Both the position numbers and the translations under genes were made by a program. A stretch of 64,000 nucleotides of DNA from Streptomyces sp. NRRL S-455 (GTDB taxonomy: Bacteria > Actinomycetota > Actinomycetes > Streptomycetales > Streptomycetaceae), in contig NZ_JOCT01000023.1 in NCBI RefSeq assembly GCF_000717875.1, positions 62,001 to 126,000 of the forward strand, given 5' to 3'. Positions 8,262 to 15,286 of this stretch are shown one piece after another. Under the pieces are notes generated by a model that had not been told where the DNA came from, did not search any database, and saw nothing but the letters and a program-made list of their open reading frames with translations. The stretch's first letter is position 1; the number at the start of each line of letters is the position of its first letter.

Positions 8262-9509
8262 GTGATCACTCAGCGTCGCAGCTCTGCCAAGCAACTCAAC
8301 GTCCTCCCTGGAGGTGGGGCGCTTCAGAGTAAAAGCTTCATTGAGTTTTTTGCGGGTATTGGGCTTATCCACGAAGCCTTGTCTCCCCTTGGTTGGCATT
8401 GCTCGCTAGCCAACGACAATGACCCGCGTAAGGTTGCAGCTTACAAGGCGAATTATCCGGACGTTCCCTTCTCCGATGCCGACATTCGCGATATCCCTGC
8501 GTCTAGCCTGCCTCACGCTCTTCTGGCGACGGCATCCTTCCCCTGTATTGACCTTAGTCAGGCGGGAGGGAGGCGCGGGATCGAAGCCGAGCATAGCGGC
8601 ATTGTATGGTCTTTTCTCGAACATGTTTCCGACCTGATCACTCAAGGGAAAGCTCCGCAGTTCCTTCTTCTGGAGAATGTAGTCGGCCTTCTGACGCTCC
8701 ATGAAGGGCGCAGCATCGATCTCCTTCTTACTGAGATTGCGAAGCTCGGCTATTCATTCGATCTTATCCAGGTGGACGCTCAACACTTCACGCCCCAGAC
8801 GCGTAACCGTGTCTTCGTCGTCGCAGTGCGTGATGCCAGCCTTGCGGTAGGCGTCGAGATGCCAGATACCCACATCCGACGCTACAAGGTTCGTCAAGTC
8901 TTTGAGCGTAATAGGGATCTGCCGTGGGCATTCTTTGATTTTCCCTCTCTGCCTGAGAGAGAGATCTCGCTGCAGGATGTGATTGAAGAGATCCCATCTG
9001 GTGATCGTCGCTGGTGGGATGCAGAGCGAATGGATTACTTCTGGTCGCATCTGGAGCATGACCATAAGCCGCGATTGATGGACTTGATGAATTCCGGGGC
9101 AGACGTCTACTTGACTGCAACTCGGAGAGGTCGTCGTAGAGGCCTCCGCGAACAGATCATCAATATTCGGTGGGACGGTCTTGCGGCTTGCCTGCGGACG
9201 CCGAAGGGCGGGTCGTCGATTCAGTTCATTGTCCGACTTCGAAACGGCACAGCGCAGGTTAGGAAGATCACGGGCATTGAGAGTGCACGGCTCCAGGGCG
9301 TTGCGCTGCCGAATATGTCGCCGAACTTTGTGATTCCTGACGGAGAGCAGTCGGCTCTATACGCCTTTGGCGATGCTGTCTGCGTGCCAGCTGTGCGCTG
9401 GGTCGTAAAAAACAGTATCGAGAAGTTCCTTGCTGAGGGGGCGGCGGCACTTCTGAGGCCGGCCAGCTCCTCGGCTCAGCTTGAGCTGGACTTTGGAGCC
9501 ATTGCGTGA
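8262..9509 (+). CDS. dcm: DNA (cytosine-5-)-methyltransferase
   Basis: About 415 aa. I prefer GTG 8262, preceded by AAAGG at a good distance; an ATG at 8202 is in frame but has no visible ribosome binding site. C5-methylase motifs appear in order: motif I FIEFFAGIGLIHEAL, motif IV with the catalytic Cys in ASFPCIDLSQAG (near residue 92), motif VI LLLENVVGL, motif VIII QTRNRVFVVAV, a target-recognition stretch, then motif IX/X (ARLQGVALP, AFGDAVCVP). It overlaps the following gene by four bases (GTGA). Third-position GC is clearly lower than in flanking genes, indicating recent acquisition. With vsr and the candidate nuclease it makes a type II restriction-modification module. A role as the DISARM methylase (drmMII) is possible but less likely because of the hairpin and gap. 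Confidence 0.92.
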   Translation: MITQRRSSAKQLNVLPGGGALQSKSFIEFFAGIGLIHEALSPLGWHCSLANDNDPRKVAAYKANYPDVPFSDADIRDIPASSLPHALLATASFPCIDLSQAGGRRGIEAEHSGIVWSFLEHVSDLITQGKAPQFLLLENVVGLLTLHEGRSIDLLLTEIAKLGYSFDLIQVDAQHFTPQTRNRVFVVAVRDASLAVGVEMPDTHIRRYKVRQVFERNRDLPWAFFDFPSLPEREISLQDVIEEIPSGDRRWWDAERMDYFWSHLEHDHKPRLMDLMNSGADVYLTATRRGRRRGLREQIINIRWDGLAACLRTPKGGSSIQFIVRLRNGTAQVRKITGIESARLQGVALPNMSPNFVIPDGEQSALYAFGDAVCVPAVRWVVKNSIEKFLAEGAAALLRPASSSAQLELDFGAIA

Positions 9510-10897
9510 CACTGAATTTTCCAGACTTCGCTGATTCTTCCAAAAAGGACAAGATTGCGGATCTGCTACGCCTGGCAGATACCGATCTCCTGAATAACGA
9601 CTACGTTGACGTTAGACGCGCAAGTCAATTGCTGGGAGTTTTGATCAACTCATATAAAGAGTTGATCCAGGAGGGTCAGCATCTGAACGACCCATTCCTG
9701 GAGAAAGCCTTCAGGGAGGACTCGCTTTTTCAGCTGGCGCTCTCGGCGGCATTCGACTTGGTCTCGAACGCAGAGTATCTGCACGGTCGAGTGGTCAACG
9801 CAAAATGGATTTATTGCAACCGCTCGCGGGAGAGTCCCAAAGCTTATTATTCCTTCCTTAAGCAATGTCCGCACTGTTGTATCGAAGTCGGCCTTGGGCC
9901 CAGACTTAATGGCGCGCAGCATAAGCCCACGAGTCACCACATTGGCGAAATCACTACTGTGGTCTCTGTCTTGCTTCTCCAGATGATCGCAGCGGCGAAC
10001 GATGAACCTTTCGCCGTCGCTACCATCACAAAGCAGTCGCACGATGTCGATGCCATCGGCTATCGAGACGATCTTCTCCTGTTGTTCGAAATAAAAGCAT
10101 CGCCGATGGTCACCTTCCCTCTTGTTGTGGACTTGCCGGAGGCTCTGCTTACAGATGCATCCGGTGAGCCCCGGGAGTACGGCCAGCACTCCTTGGTTGA
10201 TATGAACTTGGCCGGCGTGTCTCTTAACCTTGCAGTGCCTCATCGCGGTTGGTCAGTCCCGCTCGGCGAGAAGACTGCTGCAGACTGGCCGTACGTGCCT
10301 ATGATTGAGCACTTCCGGCGACCGGATAAATTCCGTGAGTACCTGGCTGCCTGGATAGAGTTGTATGAGGCGTACAGTACGCCGAAGGTTCAGCGACAAG
10401 GGCGGGCTATACGGTTGGCCTATCTCGTCAATGGTTGGGGTGACGAGATCGATTCGAATAAAACCAAACCCGGCTTGGGGCGCACTGACGACATTAAAAA
10501 GGGAACTTACCAATTGGTAAAGTTCGGCTCTTACTACCGGGATGATTCCTCTGCCCTTAAGGTTCGTGGGGCCCTTGTTGCCAACCTGGATCCGGTGTCT
10601 TTGAGGTCCGGTTATATTGACGGCCTCATCGACATTCGGTGGGGTCAAGGCGCGGACTTCACGCCAGATGGTGAGCATTACAGGATCCACAAGGACAGGC
10701 TCAAATATCTCTACGACGCCATCTTCGCGTTCAATCGGCCCACCTTGAATGATCCGACTTTGCAGACCGCCTTGGACCTGAAGGCGGTGGCGGCATGCTT
10801 GCAGGCTGGACGGCTGGACGAATTCCTCAGGCGATGGACTGCAGAGGGGCCAGAAGCGGTCGTCGACGAGGTCGCTTCGGGAGAGATGTTGTGGTGA
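9506..10897 (+). CDS. Candidate type II restriction endonuclease (PD-(D/E)XK-like)
   Basis: 463 aa from GTG 9506, overlapping the methylase stop (GTGA). I do not recognise a named family. A CPHCC cluster near residue 120 may bind zinc together with the downstream HHIGE region. Residues about 178-197 read HDVDAIGYRDD then LLLLFEIKA, a good match to the D...ExK core of PD-(D/E)XK nucleases, sitting in predicted beta strands. There are no transmembrane segments. Position directly downstream of, and coupled to, a C5-methyltransferase with a Vsr gene nearby is the classic setting of the cognate restriction enzyme. Low GC matches that of the methylase, so the two probably moved together. The site specificity cannot be deduced. 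Confidence 0.65.
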   Translation: MTLNFPDFADSSKKDKIADLLRLADTDLLNNDYVDVRRASQLLGVLINSYKELIQEGQHLNDPFLEKAFREDSLFQLALSAAFDLVSNAEYLHGRVVNAKWIYCNRSRESPKAYYSFLKQCPHCCIEVGLGPRLNGAQHKPTSHHIGEITTVVSVLLLQMIAAANDEPFAVATITKQSHDVDAIGYRDDLLLLFEIKASPMVTFPLVVDLPEALLTDASGEPREYGQHSLVDMNLAGVSLNLAVPHRGWSVPLGEKTAADWPYVPMIEHFRRPDKFREYLAAWIELYEAYSTPKVQRQGRAIRLAYLVNGWGDEIDSNKTKPGLGRTDDIKKGTYQLVKFGSYYRDDSSALKVRGALVANLDPVSLRSGYIDGLIDIRWGQGADFTPDGEHYRIHKDRLKYLYDAIFAFNRPTLNDPTLQTALDLKAVAACLQAGRLDEFLRRWTAEGPEAVVDEVASGEMLW

Positions 10898-10992
10898 CGA
10901 ACATTTCTTGAGGGGATCACTCTTGATGTTCACGGTGCGGGAGTTGCGCGGTGCCGCGACGAGGTCGGCGGAGCGACTTTGGGCAGGAGCTG

Positions 10993-11103
10993 CCATGGGG
11001 CGAGTGATCATGGCCCCGTAAGCTTCCGGCGCGTCGGGCAGTCTGTGGACCTGCCCGTTAAGGCACGACGTTGGGGCCATGATCTTCGAGGCTCGCCCCA
11101 TGG
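10993..11103. repeat. Large nested inverted repeat
   Basis: Outer arms CCATGGGGCGAG (10993-11004) and CTCGCCCCATGG (11092-11103) and next arms ATCATGGCCCC (11007-11017) and GGGGCCATGAT (11073-11083) are perfect complements in register. An inner hairpin, CGGGCAG/CTGCCCG (11035-11057), sits inside. The structure follows the putative restriction gene by about 95 bases. It could be a terminator-like structure, a small structured RNA or the scar of a mobile element; no gene is visible in it. Confidence 0.7.
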
Positions 11104-11224
11104 TGGCTGCCTAAAGTCGTGGAGCCGACCGCCCCAGCCACAGAGGGTGTCTCCCTCTTCTTGCCCGCAGTCGCCGAGCGCGCCGCCGGGCGCGGCCAGC
11201 CGGGGCGAAGACAGGAGGCAGGCC

Positions 11225-11263
11225 GCGCCGCAGAGGCGGCGCGCGCCCGCGCCGTGCGCGGGC
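11225..11263. repeat. Two tandem GC hairpins
   Basis: GCGCCGC/GCGGCGC (11225-11242) and GCCCGCGC/GCGCGGGC with a 3-base loop (11245-11263) stand back to back just beyond the 3' end of the minus-strand DUF1152 gene. They probably act as its terminator and as insulation between convergent units. The rest of 10898-11286 shows no supported gene. Confidence 0.55.
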
Positions 11264-11286
11264 ACTTGAACCCGTGAAGAAGGTTG

Positions 11287-12384
11287 TTACTCAGTAGGGA
11301 CTGTGATGCGCCACAAGGGAGCGTCGTACTGTTTCGGACGGCTGCTGATGAGCAGCTGGCGCAGGTCCTCGCGCAAGGAGCCGTTGAGGTTCAGGGCCTC
11401 GGTGATGCGGCGGAACGTCGTGTGGGTGACTCCGCGGCTGCGCGCCTCGGCTTCGAACTGGTCGAGCTGGGACAGTGAGGCTTCTGGGTCGAGTTGTACC
11501 GGTGGCTGGTCCTTAAGCCATGTGGCCTTGTTGCGCTCGTAGTCGATTTCCGAGTAGCCGCAGATTTCGCGGCTGTACGCCTCGACCTCGTCCAGGGTGG
11601 CGGTCGTCAGGATGGCGCGGGCCAACTGGTTGCGGGTGAGCGCCTCGTCTAGGTCGACCTCATGGACCGTCGGTCCCTCGTCGGCGAGGGGGACAGGGAG
11701 GCCGGCGTCTCGCATCTCGCAGGTGCCGCGTACGCCTCGGGCTGTCGCTGCGAGCATGCCGGTTGCCTCGGAGGGGTGCCATTCCAGGACCGAGCTGATC
11801 GGCTCGACGTCCTTCGCGGTGAGGGTGTGGATGAGCGGGCCGAGCATGCCGCGCAGTTCGTCGAGAGGGAGTTCGCCATCAAGGCCGGGGCCCGCCACCA
11901 ACAGGCGGACGGGAGCGTTCACCTGGCAGCACGCAGCGAGTGTGACGGCGTCGGCAAGTGGGCTCTTCAGCGTTGGCTCGTCGCCGCGGGCGAGGATGTC
12001 ACCGCCCACGTCCAGGAGGTCGATCGACTCTGGTGACAAGTGGTCCACCAGCTCTTCGAGTTGGCGGGTGACGCCCTCGACCCCGTGGCGCGGATCGATC
12101 AGCGCGAACGTGTGCCGGAGCTCTGCTGCAAGCCGGGGGAGAGTCGAGCCTGCCGGAGCGACCGGGCGGGCCTCGGCCGGCACTGCCCAGACTGCTGGGG
12201 TGAGGGGCTGGAGGCCGGTGAAGTTGTCCGGTCCTCGGGGACCCGGAACCGGGTCGATCAGGAGGCGGTCCCACGCGTACGTGAGGATCACCGCCTGGTC
12301 CTCGTCGCCGTAGAGGGCGGCGTGAATCATTGCGGCGGCGACTGCGTCGCCCCCTCCTCCTGCTGCGACGATCAACCGCGTCAT
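11287..12384 (-). CDS. DUF1152 domain-containing protein
   Basis: 365 aa. I start at the ATG of MTRLIVAAGGGGD rather than an in-frame ATG 33 bases upstream, because the glycine-rich nucleotide-binding-like segment begins family proteins. AAGGGGDAVAAAMIH at the N-terminus and IDLLDVGGDILARGDE near residue 135 are the marks of the DUF1152 family, which is common in Streptomyces and archaea and has no established function. The gene is divergent from the GntR regulator at 12529, and a palindrome recognised by that regulator (see 12427-12449) lies in the shared promoter region. It may therefore be under the element's control. Whether it is element cargo or older flanking DNA is not decided by the sequence. 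Confidence 0.8.
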   Translation of the reverse strand: MTRLIVAAGGGGDAVAAAMIHAALYGDEDQAVILTYAWDRLLIDPVPGPRGPDNFTGLQPLTPAVWAVPAEARPVAPAGSTLPRLAAELRHTFALIDPRHGVEGVTRQLEELVDHLSPESIDLLDVGGDILARGDEPTLKSPLADAVTLAACCQVNAPVRLLVAGPGLDGELPLDELRGMLGPLIHTLTAKDVEPISSVLEWHPSEATGMLAATARGVRGTCEMRDAGLPVPLADEGPTVHEVDLDEALTRNQLARAILTTATLDEVEAYSREICGYSEIDYERNKATWLKDQPPVQLDPEASLSQLDQFEAEARSRGVTHTTFRRITEALNLNGSLREDLRQLLISSRPKQYDAPLWRITVPTE

Positions 12385-12426
12385 GCGGATCAGCCTACGG
12401 GGTGGGGGGTTGACCACTCACTCTAT

Positions 12427-12449
12427 AGTGGCTAAAGGCCATAGCCACT
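12427..12449. promoter_or_regulatory. Operator-like palindrome upstream of GntR gene and DUF1152 gene
   Basis: AGTGGCTA and TAGCCACT arms separated by 7 bases. The same half-site AGTGGC/GCCACT occurs in two further palindromes just after the GntR gene (13304-13343). This repetition around one regulator gene indicates its binding sites. The location in the divergent promoter region suggests control of both genes. Confidence 0.65.
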
Positions 12450-12528
12450 TTTATCGAGAAGCAGGCCTCAGCTCGGTAGCGGGGTGCCCGACTACTCGCC
12501 TGGGGCTCGCCTTGGGTGAGGAGGACTG

Positions 12529-13269
12529 ATGCCGCAGATCGAGGAGGCTCAGCCGAAGTATCTCCAGATCGCGCACTACATCCGTGATCAGATTCTTCGG
12601 GGTGACCTGCGACCGGGCGACGAGGTGCCGTCCGAACGGCAGTTGGCGGCGGACTGGAAGGTGTCCCGGCCCACGGCCGCGCGGTCGTTGGAGGCGCTGA
12701 GTCATCAAGGGCTTGTCGAGAAGCGTCAGGGGTCGGGCACGTACGTGCGGAGCCTCGAAGTCAACCGGCGGGCTCGGGAGTTGTACGGGCGAGCTCGGCA
12801 GACCGGGAAGATCTACACGCCGGGTGAGTATGCCGTGATCACCTCTGCCGGTTGGCTGGAGGCGCCGGATCACGTGGCTGAGGCCCTGGGCCTGGTCAAG
12901 GACTGTCGGGCGGTGCACCGGCGGCGGGTGACCAACAACCAGGACGGCCCGATCACGCTGTCCACGTCGTGGTTCGCTCCGGATGTCGGTCAGCGTGCGC
13001 CGAAGCTTCTGGAGCCGGAGCGGATCCAAGAGGGGACGTTGCTGTACGTCGAGAACATGACCGGTCGGCAGGGGAGTTACGCGGAAGATCGCATGTGCGC
13101 GCGTGCGGCGACTGAGGAAGAGGCCGAGGACCTTCAACTTGCCGCCGGCTCTGCCGTGCTGATCGTGCACCACGTCGTCTTCGACCTCCAGGACCGGCCG
13201 TTGGAGTTCGCTGAGGCTACCTACCCGCCGCATCGTTGGGCGTTCGAGCAGGGCTACCCCCTCACCTGA
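12529..13269 (+). CDS. GntR-family regulator with UTRA domain
   Basis: 246 aa; ATG 12529 has a GAGGAGGA ribosome binding site. N-terminal winged helix at about residues 8-75: YLQIAHYIRDQILRGDLRPG, SERQLAADWKVSRPTAARSL and QGLVEKRQGSGTYV. The C-terminal UTRA ligand domain (about 95-240) is of HutC type. In AICEs such regulators (KorSA-like) repress transfer and replication functions. Flanking palindromes with the common half-site AGTGGC, one upstream and two downstream, make autoregulation and control of the genes on both sides likely. The ligand is unknown. Confidence 0.9.
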   Translation: MPQIEEAQPKYLQIAHYIRDQILRGDLRPGDEVPSERQLAADWKVSRPTAARSLEALSHQGLVEKRQGSGTYVRSLEVNRRARELYGRARQTGKIYTPGEYAVITSAGWLEAPDHVAEALGLVKDCRAVHRRRVTNNQDGPITLSTSWFAPDVGQRAPKLLEPERIQEGTLLYVENMTGRQGSYAEDRMCARAATEEEAEDLQLAAGSAVLIVHHVVFDLQDRPLEFAEATYPPHRWAFEQGYPLT

Positions 13270-13303
13270 GGGGGCCAGTTGCGCCGAATCGCTTGCGTGC
13301 TCA

Positions 13304-13343
13304 AGTGGCTAATGCCACTATCCAGAAAGTGGCTAAGGCCACT
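13304..13343. promoter_or_regulatory. Two operator-like palindromes downstream of the GntR gene
   Basis: AGTGGCTAATGCCACT (13304-13319) and AGTGGCTAAGGCCACT (13328-13343) are near-identical 16-base palindromes with a 24-base centre spacing, matching the upstream site. A ribosome binding site (GGGAGGAGG) follows directly, so they lie in the promoter or leader of the next unit. Confidence 0.7.
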
Positions 13344-13361
13344 TACTGGGAGGAGGCGCGG

Positions 13362-13535
13362 TGTGACGAGTCAGCGGCCGGATCAGGGCACGCACTTACC
13401 TTGCCGGGTTGCCGGGGGCGCGGTTGGAAGCGCGTCGACTCGCGGACGACCCTGGCGCTTGCCGCCGCTGCCGACCGCGCCCGCGCCACATCGAAGCGGC
13501 GCTGCCTCGACTGCGACGGCAGCGGCAGGAAGTGA
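13362..13535 (+). CDS. Possible small CxxC protein (start unclear)
   Basis: A frame ending at 13535 finishes with RRCLDCDGSGRK, a zinc-finger-like CxxCxGSG end, and its stop is eight bases before the next start. A strong ribosome binding site lies at 13348-13356, but the nearest GTG in this frame (13329) is upstream of it and inside an operator. The GTG that follows the site (13363) is in the frame of the HATPase gene. A small element protein with an unusual start or a frameshift is possible. Low certainty. Confidence 0.3.
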   Translation, partial: CDESAAGSGHALTLPGCRGRGWKRVDSRTTLALAAAADRARATSKRRCLDCDGSGRK

Positions 13536-13542
13536 GCACCCG

Positions 13543-13983
13543 ATGGCCTACATGATCGACCGCTACCCGTCAGAGGAATCACCGCGTCTCGGTGCGATGA
13601 CCTTGCACCCCGTCGCTGAGTCTGTGCCGCGGGCTCGGCGCTGGTTCCGCAAGTTCATCGCCCCGTACAACCCAGCCTGCGCCGTCGACGACTGCGTGCT
13701 GATGATCTCGGAGCTAGTCACCAACGCCATCGCTTACGGCCGGTTGGACGAACCCTGGCTCGTACGGGTTGAGTGGTTCCGTGAGGGGACCTCGCTCCGG
13801 GTCGACGTGCACAACCCCGGCTTTCCGGCGAACGTGCGACTGAGGCATCCCGACGCCAACGACTCCCACGGGCGCGGACTGCTCCTGGTCGACTCGCTGG
13901 CCGAGTCGTGGCACGCCGCACCGAGCCGCTTCGGCGGAACCGTCGTCTCCTTCCTGGTGGCCGATGCCTGGCCCGGAAGGTAA
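13543..13983 (+). CDS. ATP-binding protein, HATPase_c (RsbW-like)
   Basis: 146 aa from ATG 13543. The HATPase fold signature is clear: VLMISELVTNAIAYGR (N box, residues ~47-62), RVDVHNPG (G1-like DxxNPG) and DSHGRGLLLVDSLAESW (G2 box), ending with GGTVVSFLV. It is most like the very numerous small RsbW/anti-sigma type proteins of Streptomyces. It stands between two GntR genes of the AICE and downstream of the tandem palindromes, so it may be under control of the first regulator. No partner antagonist is encoded nearby. An anti-sigma kinase function is inferred from family only. Confidence 0.85.
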   Translation: MAYMIDRYPSEESPRLGAMTLHPVAESVPRARRWFRKFIAPYNPACAVDDCVLMISELVTNAIAYGRLDEPWLVRVEWFREGTSLRVDVHNPGFPANVRLRHPDANDSHGRGLLLVDSLAESWHAAPSRFGGTVVSFLVADAWPGR

Positions 13984-14069
13984 GAGTTCGCTCCGCTTCT
14001 ATTTCGATAATCGAAGATTCGCTAGTCTGGTTGACCAGCTGACTTGGCCAATCTCGACAGGCGGCGTTC

Positions 14070-14798
14070 ATGGCGTATGAAGTGGAGCCACCGAAGTACG
14101 TGCGCCTCGCGCAGACGATCCAGCGTCGCATCGAGGACGGCACGTACCCGCCTGGCACTCGGGTGCCCAGCGAGAACCAGTTGGTGCAGTCCTTCGGGAT
14201 GTCCCGCCCCACCGTCGTGCGGGCGCTGGAACTGCTGAAGCGTGATGGCTGGCTGGAGTCCCGACAGGGATTCGGCACGATCGTGCGAGGCCGCCCGGCT
14301 GTCGTCGAGCAGAAGGACCGCCGGGGGAGTGAGACGCTCACACGCGATGAGTCGCAAGCGGCGGGCCGGTTGGTCGAAGTCGGTTACGTCCCTGTTCCGG
14401 CGCGAGTCGCATCCGTCCTCGGGCTGCCCAAGCGGGCCAAGATTCTCATGCGCCGGTTCCTGGCGGAGGAGGATGGCGAACCGGTGGAGCTGGTGTCGTC
14501 CTACTTCCCCGCCGGCCTGGTCGAAGGTACGGAACTGGAGAGCGCCGACGTGCTGGTAGGGGGCACCCGCGCACACCTGGAGACGCGCAAGAAGGTCCGC
14601 TTCGACCATGTGACGGAACGGGTTTCGGCACGTCTGCCGGAGCCCTCCGAAGCGGAGCTTCTGGATCTCCCTGAGGGGGTTCCGGTCCTCAGTGTCCTGG
14701 TCGTCGCGTGTGACGCTTCCGGGCAGGCGCTGCAAGTCTCCGACGTGCTGCTTCCCGCCGACCGGCAGGAACTGGAAGACACCTACCGTCTGAACTGA
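14070..14798 (+). CDS. GntR-family transcriptional regulator (KorSA-like)
   Basis: 242 aa. The winged helix (residues ~8-75: YVRLAQTIQRRIEDGTYPPG, SENQLVQSFGMSRPTVVRAL, GWLESRQGFGTIV) is followed by a UTRA domain. By position, immediately upstream of the transfer genes, it corresponds to the KorSA-type repressor of pSAM2-like elements. A pair of direct repeats overlapping a good promoter (14842-14896) lies between its stop and the first transfer-region gene, and a related sequence (GGTTGACCAGCTGACTTGG) lies just upstream of its own start. This suggests it represses both itself and the transfer operon. Confidence 0.9.
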   Translation: MAYEVEPPKYVRLAQTIQRRIEDGTYPPGTRVPSENQLVQSFGMSRPTVVRALELLKRDGWLESRQGFGTIVRGRPAVVEQKDRRGSETLTRDESQAAGRLVEVGYVPVPARVASVLGLPKRAKILMRRFLAEEDGEPVELVSSYFPAGLVEGTELESADVLVGGTRAHLETRKKVRFDHVTERVSARLPEPSEAELLDLPEGVPVLSVLVVACDASGQALQVSDVLLPADRQELEDTYRLN

Positions 14799-14841
14799 GC
14801 CCGATGGGCGGCCCGTTCGCCGCCGCTCCATCTCGATTCGC

Positions 14842-14896
14842 ACTTGACAAGTCAACTTGGCATCTCTAGCTTCGAACTTGCTAAGTCAACTTGTCA
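14842..14896 (+). promoter_or_regulatory. Promoter with overlapping 21-bp direct repeats (KorSA-type operator)
   Basis: Two nearly identical 21-base copies (14842-14862 and 14876-14896) share the core AAGTCAACTTG and are 34 bases apart, about three helical turns. Within the first lies TTGACA (14844-14849), followed after 17 bases by TAGCTT (14867-14872), a good sigma-70 type promoter. The start of the next gene is 34 bases beyond the second copy, with AAGAGGAG as ribosome binding site. Repressor binding to the repeats would block this promoter. Confidence 0.75.
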
Positions 14897-14930
14897 GGTG
14901 GCGAGTTGATCGACTCAAGAGGAGAAATCT

Positions 14931-15281
14931 GTGCGTGTGATCCGTATTGATGCCTCGGCCGCCACGATCCTGCTCACCGAAGCGCCGGCGCCGAAGGTGC
15001 GCGACCGGCAGACCGGTGAGATCGCCAAGGACGCCGTGAGTGGTGAGGCGCTGATGACGGTCGGCGTCGTCTACATCGACGAGGGTGAGTCGTCGCTTAT
15101 CCAGGTGACCGTTCCTGAGAGCGGTGTGACGGACGGACTGACCGTGGGGGCCCCGGTAGCGCTGCCGGGGCTCATCGCCCGGCCGTGGGAGAGCGTGTTC
15201 AACGGGCAGCAGCGGCATGGCATCGCCTACCGGGCGACCGCCGTTGCTCCCGGCGCCCTCCCGATGGAGCAGGCGGGCTGA
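14931..15281 (+). CDS. SCO3933-family regulatory protein
   Basis: 116 aa; GTG 14931 with an AAGAGGAG site. The sequence (RVIRIDASAATILLTEAP ... VRDRQTGEIAKDAVSG ... PWESVFNGQQRHGIAYRAT) matches the small protein that regularly precedes the FtsK-like transfer gene in AICEs, named after S. coelicolor SCO3933. A regulatory or accessory role in transfer is assumed from that context; no catalytic motif is seen. First gene behind the operator-controlled promoter, with the transfer gene starting six bases after its stop. Confidence 0.8.
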   Translation: MRVIRIDASAATILLTEAPAPKVRDRQTGEIAKDAVSGEALMTVGVVYIDEGESSLIQVTVPESGVTDGLTVGAPVALPGLIARPWESVFNGQQRHGIAYRATAVAPGALPMEQAG

Positions 15282-15286
15282 TCGTC

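Noticed and set aside
8262..9509. Methyltransferase as the DISARM drmMII gene
   Set aside because: Separated from the drmB-like gene by a terminator-like hairpin, vsr on the other strand and a GC break; overlap with the nuclease gene fits a type II R-M system better. Not fully excluded.
12382..12417. Upstream ATG (12417) as start of the DUF1152 gene
   Set aside because: It would add a Pro/Arg-rich tail and place the start very close to the operator; the ATG at 12384 fits the family N-terminus.
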